This document shows positions 48,601-60,179 of a DNA stretch of 64,000 nucleotides, piece by piece. Made by a program: the position numbers and the translations under genes. Location: contig OZ234493.1 of the NCBI GenBank assembly GCA_965153455.1, forward strand, positions 32,664,213-32,728,212, written 5' to 3'. Origin of the DNA: Sphagnum compactum. Taxonomy: Eukaryota > Bryophyta > Sphagnopsida > Sphagnales. The notes beneath the pieces are model-generated. The model had not been told where the DNA came from. It was given only the letters and a program-made list of their open reading frames with translations, and did not search any database. Positions within the stretch are counted from its first letter, which is position 1. Every line of letters starts with the position of its first letter.

Positions 48601-51600
48601 TGGTGGTCTACAATCAGCATGAAGCTGATAGCTTAGTGGCTAGGATTCATGGCCACCTTACAAGTGTTTATTGAGGTTCATTTCACTTCCTAGTCATGCT
48701 AGATATTACTCTTGGCAGCCAAACCAGCTATAATTGTTGTCAGTGGGTAAATTGGGGTGCTCAAACTGTGGGTATCTGATGTCCTTGTGGAAGAATAGGC
48801 AATCAGGTTGCCCCCCTGTTCAGTGGACAGAAAGTTTCCACCTTCCAAAGGGATTCAAAGGATGAAGAGACACTCAGTCAGTCTCGATTTGTAGACTTAT
48901 TGTTGTTCTTCTTTCTCCACAGTCTGCTGTCATCCTATGTTGTTCTGGTTGGGACAATCTTTGACTTTACATACTTACCATAGGGTGTCAGAACATTGTC
49001 ACAGCCATTACTTCAATTATCAACAGCTTGGAGAGTCTTGATATCCAGCTACTTATGTATTCCTTGTGATTGCAGTGAAACATCAAAACCAGCAGCAGTG
49101 GCAACAAAGCTAACAGCAGATATCAGCAGTGCAATCTCCCCTCGTTTCAGGTTACTTCCATCTAGGTCACACATATATGTATGTGGTGGTCATCAGCAGA
49201 TCATTGTTCCATGTGGAACCATGTATGAGGACTGCAGTCATGTGGAAATCCATTGTGTTTTGTTGTGAAAGGACTTCACCTGTAGGAGCCAAAATTACCT
49301 TGTCATGCTTGTAGGACCTTCTAACAGGCCATTGCCTTGTCGTGGTTGTTTGGTGTATGTTTGCAGTCCAGATGGGAAGTTGCTTGTGTTTTTGTCTTCC
49401 CAAGCAGCTGTCGATAGTGGTGCTCACAGTGCAACCAACTCCCTTCATTCCATTGAGTGGCCAGCAAATGGGTCATTGGGGCCTCACATGCAAATTAGAG
49501 ATGTGGTATGCATGCATGTGACTATTGTGTCTGATGTTTATTGGGGGCCTAGAATGTTGCATGTAGGATATTCTAAGCTTGTTGGAGGTCAGTTATGAAT
49601 GTGGTATGCAACCAACTCTCTTCATTCCATGGGTTGGTCAACAATAAGGGTCATTGGGGGTCTCACACACAAATTAGAGATGTGGTCTGCATGCATGTCA
49701 CTATTGTGTCTAATGGTTATCGGGGGCCTAGAATGTTGCATATAGGATGTTCAAAACTTGTGGGAGGTCAATAACTTACAATGCAAGTTACTACAAGCAT
49801 CTGCTGAAAATGGATGGGACTTCTAAATTTGGTGCTTGATGCGGCAGGTTCCAGTTGTACAGCATGCTGAAGAAGGTGGCTTCCCAGGCCTCTATTGTTC
49901 CAACCTCATTAGCAATCCTTGGTTGCCTGACAATTGTACACTATTGCTATCTTCAGCTTGGCGGAGTCAGCAGGTCATTCTTGGTGTAAACATTTTAAGG
50001 TGCTTTTGTCTCCAGCATGGCTAAGTTTTTGACAATTACAATCACATTGATTACAGATCTTTCACTTTTCTTTTTGCTGTGCTTGTGAAACTGTGTATTC
50101 TGTTATGCTGTCATGTTATGAGTTCATGTAGACATGACTTCTCTAATACCACTTGTGTTTGGCATGGCATGCAGTGGGGATGTCATGAGGGTCAGTCCTG
50201 CTGATTCACAAGCTTCTTGGAACCTTCTGGGCTTGCAAAATAGGTGTACTATTGCAGGTACTGTGACTGTAGCTTCTTCCATGGTGAGGGGCTACGTTTT
50301 AGCTCTTTTGATGAATGGATACAAAAGTGCTCGAAGTAATGTAATGTTGTTATCCTCTTCATGATGTATTTGTAATCTGAATGGATTGCACCCCTGTTCC
50401 AAGAGGTGGTGTTATATTCTACATACATTTTATATAGTTTCTTCTACTTGCTAGATCAAATAGGCAAAGGAAATTCTTATAAGGGGAACTCAATTCATAA
50501 TGTTGCAGCTTTATTTTGTTTTGTGTTGTGGGTGATTCTCATGCAGTTGTAAGCTCCCCAACGAAGCCACACAGTTTGAAGCTAGGCCATCTCATACCAC
50601 CTAGCAGTCCGGTCAAGACTGGAAAAGAATGGAGCTGGTTTAACATATCCGTTCCTTCACTGAAGTATGCAGAGAAGGTAATTGCACCTCTTGTGCAGAG
50701 TTTTGGTAAGAAGCAGACTATTGTTTATGAGTCTGCTACAAAATGAAGGGTCCATTCGATATCCATGCATTGTTTTGAATGAACCAGGTTCATATAGTTG
50801 CTGTTGTTGATGGGAAAAATTCTAGTTGCTGACACTTATAGATGGGTCTCAACTACTTCGTGTTATGTTTGCAGGTTGAAACATCAATGTCATCCTTGCA
50901 ATATGAAGTCTTGCAAATCCCTGTACCTGTCACAGAGACTCACAAAAATCTCTCTGAAGGTAGGGTAGTATGGACTCTACACACCTCGGTATTCTGAGAG
51001 TGACTGGTTTAGTGCAACAACCATTGGTCTCTGGCTTGTTTCCACTTTTGTATTTCATGCCTTCAGTAGGATCTTTTAGATTTGGTCTACTTAAATTTAC
51101 CAAGTGATCTAGGGTCCAGTATCTTGTCTTGAATTTTCTATTAACATTGCTTTTGACATATTCAGGTGCCAAGCAACCATTTGAGGCCATATTTGTTTCT
51201 CCAAAGGCTTCAAACAACAAACCTTCAGCTGGAGAGACAAAGAGTCCTGATGACATCCCTCCCCTTGTGTTGGTTTTGCATGGCGGCCCACATGCTGTAA
51301 CACAGACAAGCTTTTCAAGAACAGCTGCATTCCTGTCAGCCTTGGGCTTCAATCTCCTCCATGTCAATTACAGGTACTTAGAACAGCATGCAACTATGTT
51401 CATGCTAATGCTAATAGACATGAAATTGGGGACATTATCCACCTGAACTTGTGCTCCTGTTGTTCAATAAACGAATTGTCGGATTCTTTCTTTTGGTGGA
51501 TTGGAATGGGGAAATTTGCAGGCATTTAGCAATGTCAAGGATTGGTCATTAATGTGCTAAGGCATGGCTGTCTAGTGAACCTTTGGTAGTAACCTAGCTC

Positions 51601-53649
51601 TGAATGCTTGGACAATCATGTAAAAGTTTGATTCAAGAGGGGTTCCTGTAACATTTGACAGAGGCTCATTAGGATTTGGAGAAGAAGCACTGCAATCTCT
51701 CCCAGGCAATGTAGGTCATCAGGTAAGATGAGTATCAGCACAGTTCTTCTCCCTCTAGGTGTTTTGTAAAACATGTTGTTGCCAATGGCACTTTGTGTTC
51801 ATGGGCTTTGCTGTTGTTGATAGAAGGCCACACCTTGGCCTACTATTGTATGTCTGCATTGGTTTGGAGGGCATCCATGACGAGTTTCCAACATGAGAGT
51901 GCAAAAGCAGACCATGTTCTAGGCTCCAAGACCCAAATGAAGAATCCAAGACAGATTATGAAACTACTGTTGCTCTATTGAAGAGGGAAAATCTGGAAAT
52001 AGCAGTCGAGCCATATTTGCTTTCATGTTTATTTTGTGCAGGATGTTGGTGACGTTCTTACTGCCCTTGACCATGTCATTGAGAATGGTTTGGCAAATCC
52101 AGCCAAGGTTGCAGTCATAGGTGGTTCACATGGGGGCTTTTTAACATCTCATCTCATTGGCCAGGTAAAGGCTGTTATACCATCCACTTATGACCATTTA
52201 TCCCTATCAGTTTGAGCATCTTTCTGTCCCAGCAGCTACAGTTGCCATTTTTTGTGCTGAATTTGGCCTGAAATGCCAATAGTTCAGACAGCCAATTTTC
52301 ACCAATTATTCTAAGCAAGCATTATGTTACTGCATTCAAATTAGCACTGGGAGGAAAAGGAATGTTGAATTTCATGAGATAATACTTTCATCAATCAGAT
52401 GTTCACTACAGTGTTGGGGGCCTATGCTTAGGCACCTGACAGGTTCACTACAGGTGTACTAAGAAATCCCGTGTGCAATGTATCATCAATGGTTGGCATC
52501 ACCGACATCCCTGACTGGTGTTATGTTGAAGCGTTTGGCAAGGGGGGATTGAATTCCTACTCAGAGGCACCCTCTGCACAGGACCTAAATGTGCTCTATC
52601 GATGCTCACCAATCTCTCATCTTTCCAAGGTATTCAGCCATCCTAACTTGAAAATAACATAGAAATTTTGGGGGATTTTTAAATTTCCATTCAGGTTTGA
52701 AAAAGTTGAGGAGTCCTTAGTTGGTTGTGTTGTGTATTGGAGGTAGAGTTCATGTTTCAACATGGAGTTGCTAGAAAAAGGTAGAAAAAAGCTGGACCCT
52801 CTTATGAAAATGTGAGCACCATTCGACAATCATAATTTGCCTTTTCAATGGTCATTGTGGCACCAACCATGAACAGTCATTCTTGGATTGAAGATGTTTG
52901 GTGGAGATATCTCCTGGCTAATTTTAGGGTGTGGCTATATGCAGGTGAAGGTACCAACATTGTTCTTGCTTGGGGCACAAGACCGTAGAGTGCCAGTCTC
53001 CAATGGTTTCCAAGTAAGCTGGCCACATCATTTTTGCAATTGTTTGATCACCTGGTGTTCACCTAATTGGGGAACTACACCTCTTAATTGAAAAAATATT
53101 ATCTGTACCAAGCAGGAATTCCACTCAATTTGAGCACTATGATAGCACTTATTTTTAGGGCTTGTAGTCTGCTTTTGGAGTCTTGTTTAGATTTGATCCT
53201 CAGGTTTCTCACCAATGAATAACAATCGCTAATGATGACTGTTTGGGGTATCGTTGCAACAGTACGTGCAAGCATTGCGGGCATCTGGATTGGAAGTAAA
53301 GGTCATCCTCTTCCCAGAAGATGTGCATGCCATAGACAGGTACACCTTTCAATGCACTAGGTGTTTTCCTAGAACAAGATGCCAACACCACAAATTAGAA
53401 CACATAGAATTAGAATTGTAAATTTCATCAATTGGCATTGTGATAGGTGGGGGAGGCCTGAGAGTTTGTGATCCTTTTGTACCCTCACCAAGTTTTCTTA
53501 GAAGGTCTGTGTCCCAAACTTCATGATTGGTGGATCTTGTCTGTGCAAAGAAATGTTTAACAATGAATGTAAGATGGTATTGCAGGCCTCAATCTGAGTT
53601 TGAAGCCTTTCTCAACACTGGGACATGGTTGAAGCGGTTTTTGCAGTGA
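45676..53649 (+). CDS. AARE: acylamino-acid-releasing enzyme (acylpeptide hydrolase, S9C family)
   Basis: A serine peptidase that removes N-acylated residues from the ends of peptides. Eighteen exons: 45,676-45,860, 46,672-46,820, 46,999-47,326, 47,675-47,905, 48,251-48,481, 49,076-49,150, 49,367-49,505, 49,848-49,999, 50,175-50,243, 50,509-50,677, 50,875-50,959, 51,166-51,373, 51,662-51,722, 52,042-52,164, 52,432-52,629, 52,945-53,013, 53,263-53,339, 53,586-53,649. Every junction is GT-AG and keeps frame, giving about 870 residues against about 764 in Arabidopsis. A beta-propeller region (about 110-590) precedes the alpha/beta hydrolase domain. HGGP (about 643) fits the oxyanion region; the triad is Ser723 in GGSHGG, Asp814 in AQDRRVP and His846 in EDVHAID. 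Exon 1 adds a basic, Leu/Arg-rich N-terminus, possibly for organelle targeting; ATG 46,680 would give the short form. Confidence 0.92.
49431..49771 (+). repeat. tandem duplication of exon 7 3' half within the AARE gene
   Basis: Bases 49,431-49,597 (end of exon 7 plus the adjoining intron start) are repeated at 49,608-49,771. The exon-like part of the second copy is 77 instead of 75 bases long, so it is out of frame. Its donor has become GTCTGC. Confidence 0.85.
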
Positions 53650-54423
53650 AACTTGGCATTTCATCTAATCTTGGTTTTGAGGTCAAATAGCTTGGATAAG
53701 TTGATAGGTAAATCAATTACTGATATTATGTTATCAATGGGCCTTTGTGATTGGCACACTGTTGTGTCTGTGGGCCTCCAGATTTGTTGAGTCTCTGGAG
53801 TTGAGATCCAAATTTGCAGGCAAGTTTGGGACATTGTTGAAATTGCCTCAGTTCATGGAAAGCTTTGGAACTGATTTGGCTAAGTGTTAGTTTCTCTGGG
53901 AATGACTTCATCCTATCACTAAGTAGCATAGCTAGATCAATTATTTCAGATATCAGACAATCTGGAGTTGGGCATGGTATTACCTTACTTTTACTTCACA
54001 GGACAGTTAGGAATGGCTTGGAATGTCACTGGGGTTTTCCATGAGTCTTTGGAATGTCTTTGAAATGTTTGGGAATGCATTGGAACTTGTTGGGAGCTTT
54101 GGGAATGCTAATGAGAATGCAATATCATCAATTGAACTGAGTCTGGAAAAGGATTGTATGATGATGTTCTAAAACACAATAGAAGTGTTTCTTTCACTCT
54201 CTTTACCTCCACCATATTAAGTTTCTTTTGCTCCCTTGTTGATGGGCTGAAACTGAACTAGTTATTCTCAACTTTCTTACCAATATTCCCAACAGTGTTC
54301 TTTTGTCATAAGAGGCTCAAATGTCATGCAAGGTGTACAAACACTACTACAAAAACATGTTCCCTAAAAGCATCTCCAGTGATGGGAACCATTTGCTCCT
54401 CTGTCATTGTTTATCACATCCAA
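53650..54423. other. AARE downstream region, no further gene
   Basis: Holds the 3' untranslated region of AARE and moderately AT-rich sequence with repeated 'ttgggaatg(c/t)' words near 54,000-54,110. At 54,343 a CACTACTACAAAAACATG string resembles a CACTA end, but no partner end was found. Confidence 0.5.
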
Positions 54424-54495
54424 GGACTTGGATTAATTGTTTTCCACTCCCCACCCATAGGACTTGGATTAATTGTTTTCCACTCCCCACCCATA
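54424..54495. repeat. perfect 36-bp tandem duplication
   Basis: The unit starting GGACTTGGATTAATTG and ending CCCCACCCATA occurs twice without a change, which suggests a recent event. Confidence 0.98.
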
Positions 54496-54898
54496 ACCCT
54501 CATAAGGTGAGACAATGTTGAAATGGAGCAACTAAGGTTGATCATTAAAGGTGTTCAAGGAATAACAATCATTTTGGCATCTTGGGATGCTCTTTCAGCC
54601 ACACCATTAATATGACCCTTTGGCAAGTCAAACTTAGACTTCATCTAAAAAATGACACAACATAGTGGAGCTTCATCCAGATTTTGGTGTATAGCGCCAC
54701 CATTGGATATGCTCCAACTACTAGCACACAATTCCACACAATTGAGGCCAAGTGGAATGGATCTCACCCAAACCTCTAGGCCTTAATAGTCAATCTATCG
54801 TTTCCACCCAAATTCCATGTCATTGTGAGCATAATGGATTCTTATCACAAGTTAGCTTTAATAGTTGATGGACCATCATCACAAATTTAGCATGCAAT
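54496..54898. other. intergenic DNA, nothing recognised
   Basis: No long frame or clear repeat seen. Confidence 0.5.
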
Positions 54899-55170
54899 GA
54901 ATTAATAATGAAAATCGTGTGAAGTTTGTTCATTCATAAGTTCGTACATTTTACATACAAATATCATGCATTGAAAACACGTTTGACACACAAATAAATA
55001 TGTCGACAAATGAAATACAAACCTATGAATGAACAAATATCATATGAATTTTGCATCTTTCAATAAATCCATGTGTCAAATGTGTTTTCAATGCACAATA
55101 TCAATGTGTGAAATGTTTGAATTATGAATGAACTAATGTTACACGATTTTCATTTCTAAATTCTAAGATG
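54899..55170. repeat. foldback region, ~110-bp imperfect arms
   Basis: Left phrases 'gaaaatcgtgtgaa', 'gttcattcataa' and 'gcattgaaaacac' are all mirrored in reverse order on the right side, ending 'acacgattttcatttc' near 55,170. Confidence 0.65.
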
Positions 55171-55439
55171 TTAAGTCGTGATGATGTCCACCTCAATTCC
55201 ACTTCATTGTCAACATAACAAATTCTTACCACATAGCCCGAACATTTGGTGGACCATGTCCACCTTAATTCCTTGTGGGCATAGTGGATTATTAAAAGGC
55301 ATCACCACGAGAATATATGTCCTTGAAATTATTTATGGTTATAATTGATTATTTAATTTTGCATGGTCAATGTTTTCATAAGCTTGAATGGAAAGCCTAA
55401 GTGGAACTAACCCTTGGAACAACATTGGACCACAAGCAA

Positions 55440-55960
55440 CCAAAACACAATAACTATGGCATTTGTTGGGTTTCAGGGACATCATTCATGAAGCCACAAA
55501 CACTTGCAATCAACTCACTTCTTATTCAAATATGATCCACTTGACAATGTCGTTTGACGATAAACATGAAAACAGAAAACCTTTATAAACATTACAAGAA
55601 GTTCAAAATTGTATGAAGAAAATCCCAACATTTCTTACTTGAACTTGAACTCCAAAACAATTTCTCCATTAATCTTGATATTTTTGGTTTTTCTCCCTCA
55701 CAAACGTGACAAGGTCTAAGAGAAGAAATAATTCATTTTTTGAATTGACAAGACAAACACCCACATTCAAACAATAATTGCAATAAAATTGCAAGTTGTA
55801 ACCATGGATAATGATGATGATGAGTGAAATGAATAACACCTAAATTGTAATTCAACAACAAACTCCTTTGGATTCTTTCCCAACTTGGTTCCATGGTTCT
55901 TGTGACTTGCACCATAGCTAACACCTTTTTGGTGGAACCAACAAAGGTTCGAACCATGAA
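55440..55960 (-). pseudogene. decayed duplicate of Nudix gene exons 1-2
   Basis: Follows the Nudix gene on the same strand. 55,454-55,504 matches exon 2 (22,985-23,035) and its flanks match the adjacent introns. 55,690-55,900 matches exon 1 and its donor (23,690-23,900), including the start codon (55,805). About 530 bp of intron 1 is missing between them. Most differences are C-to-T or G-to-A; for example, the Arg codon CGA in the exon 2 phrase VFVASR is TGA here, and the acceptor AG before exon 2 is AA. Intron sequence is retained, so this is a DNA-level copy and not a retrocopy. It cannot encode a Nudix protein. Confidence 0.85.
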
Positions 55961-57739
55961 ATTAACCTTTTGTTGAAATGGAAATTAAAACTTTGAATTT
56001 TTTTTCGTTATAAAAAAAGGTCAATTAAAGGCACATTGAAGTTTTTAAAAAATTAAACTAAAATTTATAAATAAATGGTCAATTTTAATTTGTTGTAAAA
56101 TTCTATCCATGTTTATAAAAATTCCAACATTGGAGAATGCTGATTTGCACATGAAATTGGGCCTTGTTTTTCAATAGGGCTCAAAGGTTCTTGAACTTGG
56201 GCTTTATATCATTGCCCACTAACATTAACAATCAACTAATCAATTGATGAAAAAAATGAATTAATTTTATGGAAATGAATTTTCATTTGAATGACATTGC
56301 ATTCAACCTAAATTGAGTTGAATTCAATTCCAATTTGATTAAAATTCAATTGAAAGAAAATGAGATGCAAATTGGTGAAGAAAGTATTGAAAATTTGTTC
56401 ATGAATATGGTATTGGAAAAAAAAACTTAAAAATATATAGATTAAAAACAAAACCTTGTAGTGCCTTTTTTATTGGGAACTAGTTAGTTTGTGTTATTGG
56501 CCCAAGTGTGAACACATTGAAAGGTCAATTGGATTTTCCTTCCAAACCCAATTTTTGCAATTTTTTTGAATTTCCAACAACAAAATCCAATCAAAATTTA
56601 TGTATTCTGCACCTTAGTTTTTAAAATTGTGAAATACATTTTATTAAATTTTATTCATCAAGGGCTTTCCAACAACACCAAGAATGCCCCCAAACAATTT
56701 TTAGTTTTGATTTCATTTAGTTTTCATTGAGGAAAAAATTCAATAATCAATAATTTCCACATTGTAGCTCCAAATTGTCTCAAACCAAATTGATGCACCT
56801 CTTCATAGAGAGCTTTCCAAAGATCTCAAAAGTGTGGCATGAAACGCCTTGGTTTGGGAGATGTCAACATGACAAAATAAAACAAAACAAAACACCCTGC
56901 TTCATAAATAGATGGGTTAAATATATTCTAGTTTGAAGTTATCCAAATGATAATTTATGGAATTTAAAGTTGTCATACCTAAACCAATTTTGATGAATCA
57001 TCATCATTGGAATATGATTTTTTTTGCTAAAATCAAACTCATAAATTAAAAAAAATTGAAGAACCAAATTTAAACTTGCATTTGAAGAAGCCATCAATTT
57101 TTCTTAAAATGTCCAAAACAAGATTGGAGGTCCTTTCAAAATAAAAGAACTAGCTAATATTGGTTCAAACTCCTAACCCCTTCTTCTATGAAAATTTTCA
57201 ATATATATTCATATATATAATTTTAAATAAGTTCAATTTTGTGAGGTAGGTGGATTGGTAATCATCCACAAGATGATGTAACCAAATTTGGTTATGTGTT
57301 AGAGACATAAGTTTTAAAAAATTAGAACCCCATTATATTTTAAGTGACATGCTAAAACCTATAGTCTAAATCTAGCAATTTCAAAATAAAATCTTCAAAA
57401 TATGTCAACTTCTTGAACTAAAATTTCCAGAATATTCATTTATATGAGTTTTAAAGCCCTTTTGTTTTGTAGAAAAGTGAAAAAAAATTGTCACAAATAA
57501 AGATTGACATTATTTTTCTTGCAAATTAAAAATTTTATGGGGTTTTTTCAATTCTTTTTTGCACAATATTTAAACTGATGAATGTTTTTGAAAATTTTAT
57601 CACTTTTTTGAAAAACATTAAGAAAATTTTGGAATTTTTTTTTCTGATGTAAATGCAACTATTTTTGTTAATATTTGTGGAAAATTTTGATGTCACAAAT
57701 TACTTAGTTTGAACTTGGGTAGGAAAATAATAATAATTT
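55961..57739. other. decayed flank of the Nudix duplication
   Basis: 57,230-57,400 resembles 24,830-25,000 ('aacctatagtctaaatct' is shared) and 57,600-57,720 resembles 28,740-28,870, in the same order and orientation as beside the intact Nudix gene. The foldback element and the LINE found there are absent here. The stretch 55,961-57,230 shows no clear counterpart. Confidence 0.5.
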
Positions 57740-58345
57740 CAACATAACAAGCCAACATTCATGCAAAATTGTGTACAAAAATAAAATGTGAACATCTTGA
57801 ACTTGGGCATGAAAATTATACAAGTTTTAACATAACAATGTTGTGTGCTACTAGATTCACACCCAACACTATCAAAACTAGTGCATCTTTATATATGAGT
57901 GATGCACATAAATCAAATTGCACTCACTTACAATTATAGGAATCCAAGCTCAAAGCAAAACACAAAAAAATCAACAAACTTTGACATCAAACCACATCTC
58001 ATGTTTCTTGTGTATGCTTTAAAGTTTCATAACACAAAAAACGAGATTTTAAAGTCACACATTGAACATAAACCTCCCAAACACATAAAATAGTTGAAAA
58101 ATCATTCACGTTAAATCAGATTCCAACAACAAACCAAATCTTACAAATGTGTCTTTTTGATATTCTCCCATAAAAAGCTAACAACAAACCTAAACATGAA
58201 CACAAAATTATTCACAAAAATAAGAATGTTACCATTTTGAACTTAGGTGTGAAATTATACAAACTTCAATGTGACAAGCATAAGCATCAATTCAAATTTG
58301 TGCACAAAAATTAAGAATGTAATCATTAACATAAAATTTGCAAAA
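57740..58345. repeat. inverted relatives of the 144-bp repeat
   Basis: At about 57,740-57,860 and 58,200-58,340 the reverse complement matches the 39.2-39.7 kb repeat ('gattgatgctta', 'cctaagttcaaaatg'). Confidence 0.55.
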
Positions 58346-59099
58346 TGTGTCTTCAAATGATATTCATATGTAAAAAGCTTGATAACAAGAAAATATTTTA
58401 CTTGTCATTGAAGTTTTGCATATAATGTTGAACCCCATTTCTTTTGGTGTTAATGTTTTTTTTCACAATTAATGCCAATTATCAATAGCAAGTGGCAAAT
58501 ACATTTGTATTAGTGAAAAATATGATAAAGTTAAGTTGTAACATATACACATACAATTAATGTTAATCAAATTGAAGGTTACTATTCACATGGTTGGAGT
58601 GAACTAGTAACCACCAATGCACCAATTCAGGATGAGGCCGTTCAAGCCGTTTTGGGCATGAACCAAAAACACATCCTCTTCCCTTGCCCAAGGATTTTTC
58701 AGCCCCCTTCTCTACCCCAAAATTTTCCCCTCCTACCTCTCTCCCCCCTCCTACCTCCCTCACCTCATTTCCCACTCACTCCATTTCCAGAGTTTAGGAG
58801 AGCTCCCAAACTTGAGTAGCAGAGAGCTTTGAGGAGACGTGAGACACAACACTTGAGGAACGTGGAGAGTTCAACGTCGAAGGAATGTGAAGACGAGAAG
58901 GCAAGAAGAGCACTTCATCCCAAATGCAGAAGCGAAAGAAAAGAAGTAAGCTCCCTCCCTTTTCTGCATTTTTTTTTCTCTCTGTTTTTTTTTTTTTTTT
59001 ACTTGGGAAGAAGAAGATGCCATCGTCTTCTTCTTTCATGTTTTTGTTTCCTACCTACCTCCCCCTTTTGTCTTTTTCTGTGCTACTATTGTACAAAGA
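58346..59099. other. intergenic DNA leading into a minisatellite
   Basis: Composition changes near 58,620 to a more GC-rich, pyrimidine-then-purine stretch resembling the leader of a gene (CCTACCTCTCTCCCCCCTCC, then GAGAG-rich). Plus-strand frames starting at 58,829 and 58,924 run into the minisatellite. A 5' leader/first exon of a dead or orphan gene is possible. Confidence 0.35.
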
Positions 59100-59460
59100 A
59101 GGCAATGGCAATGGGTTTTCAAAGAAGAAGGGGAGGGCAACTACCGTCACCTTCTTTTATGGTGGGTGTTACAAAGAAGAAGAAGGCAAAGGCAGTTGTT
59201 GTCGCTTTCTTTTGTGGCGGGTGTTGCAGATGAGAAGAAGGCGACAGTAGCTGTTGTCGCCTTTTTCTGTGGTTGGTGTTGTAGAGAAGAAGAAGGTGAC
59301 AACAATTGCGTCGCCTTCTTCTTTGGCGAATGTTGTAGAGAAGAAGAAGGTGACAACAATTGCCGTCGCCTTCTTCTGTGGCAAGTGTTGTAGAGAAGAA
59401 GAAGGCGACGACAACAATATCGTTGCCTTTTTCTATGGTGGTGGTGCTGTGTAAAAGGCG
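59100..59460. repeat. minisatellite of ~56-bp self-complementary units
   Basis: About six units, each with GAAGAAGAAGG(C/T)GAC on one side and GTCGCCTTCTTCT on the other, separated by about 10 bases and joined by GTGTTGTAGA. Each unit can form a hairpin. Long frames exist on both strands because the repeat lacks stops; they need not be translated. Confidence 0.85.
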
Positions 59461-60179
59461 ATGGCAACAAACAACCATCGTTTTTTTTCTTTTTTTCTTT
59501 TTCTTCTTCTCTGGTCCTTTTGGTCTAGTTCACTAAAATTGAAAATGAAATGGTGGTTTTTTTTAATGTTGAAAGTTGTAATGGCTAGAGGAAGGAGACT
59601 AAAGATCGGTGATGATTTGGAAGCTCAAAAGCAAAATGTTGTTTTATCAGAACAGACAATTGGGAAGCAAAATGTCGATCCATAATGACTGAGACTTGGG
59701 GAACAAAATGTAGCTCCATCAGAATCAAGACCTGGGGAGCAAAATGTTGATCCATCAGAACTAATAATTGATGAATCAAACAATTTATGTGGCTTATAGT
59801 TGACAATGGTGATAGTCTGTAATTCAAATGATGAGATCACTCCTAATATAGATTGGGAATTTTAATCAAGAAATGGTGGGTTAGATTGTTTTAGAATTTA
59901 CATACATTATGTTAAATGCAGATAAAAATTGTACAAGTTTTTTTAAGTTTAATCATATCCGCAACTTCCATCATTTGATGGAAGATGCGGGATTTTTTGT
60001 GTCAATTTTTTTATATTATAATACCTGAAAATAGTTAGAGTTTGTAGGAGTTACATCTGATTATGTGATTTTATGTTTTGCAATACTTACATTCTATTTT
60101 TTGAACTTTTTATGTGTAAGGTTTTAAGGTTAAGATTTTTTTATTACAGAGTAATGACTTACTTTTTTATATTTTTTTG
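59461..60179. other. intergenic DNA with short repeats
   Basis: Around 59,630-59,770 the phrase 'gggaacaaaatgt(a/t)gatccat' type recurs about four times at ~40-base spacing. A frame of 74 codons (59,461-59,685) crosses part of it. No domain recognised. Confidence 0.45.

Noticed and set aside
54343-54362. Another CACTA terminus (CACTACTACAAAAACATG)
   Set aside because: No partner end or subterminal motifs nearby; one short match in AT-rich DNA is not enough.
58829-59478. Overlapping long frames on both strands
   Set aside because: Open because the minisatellite units lack stops in several frames; unit lengths are unequal, which would break any single encoded repeat protein.
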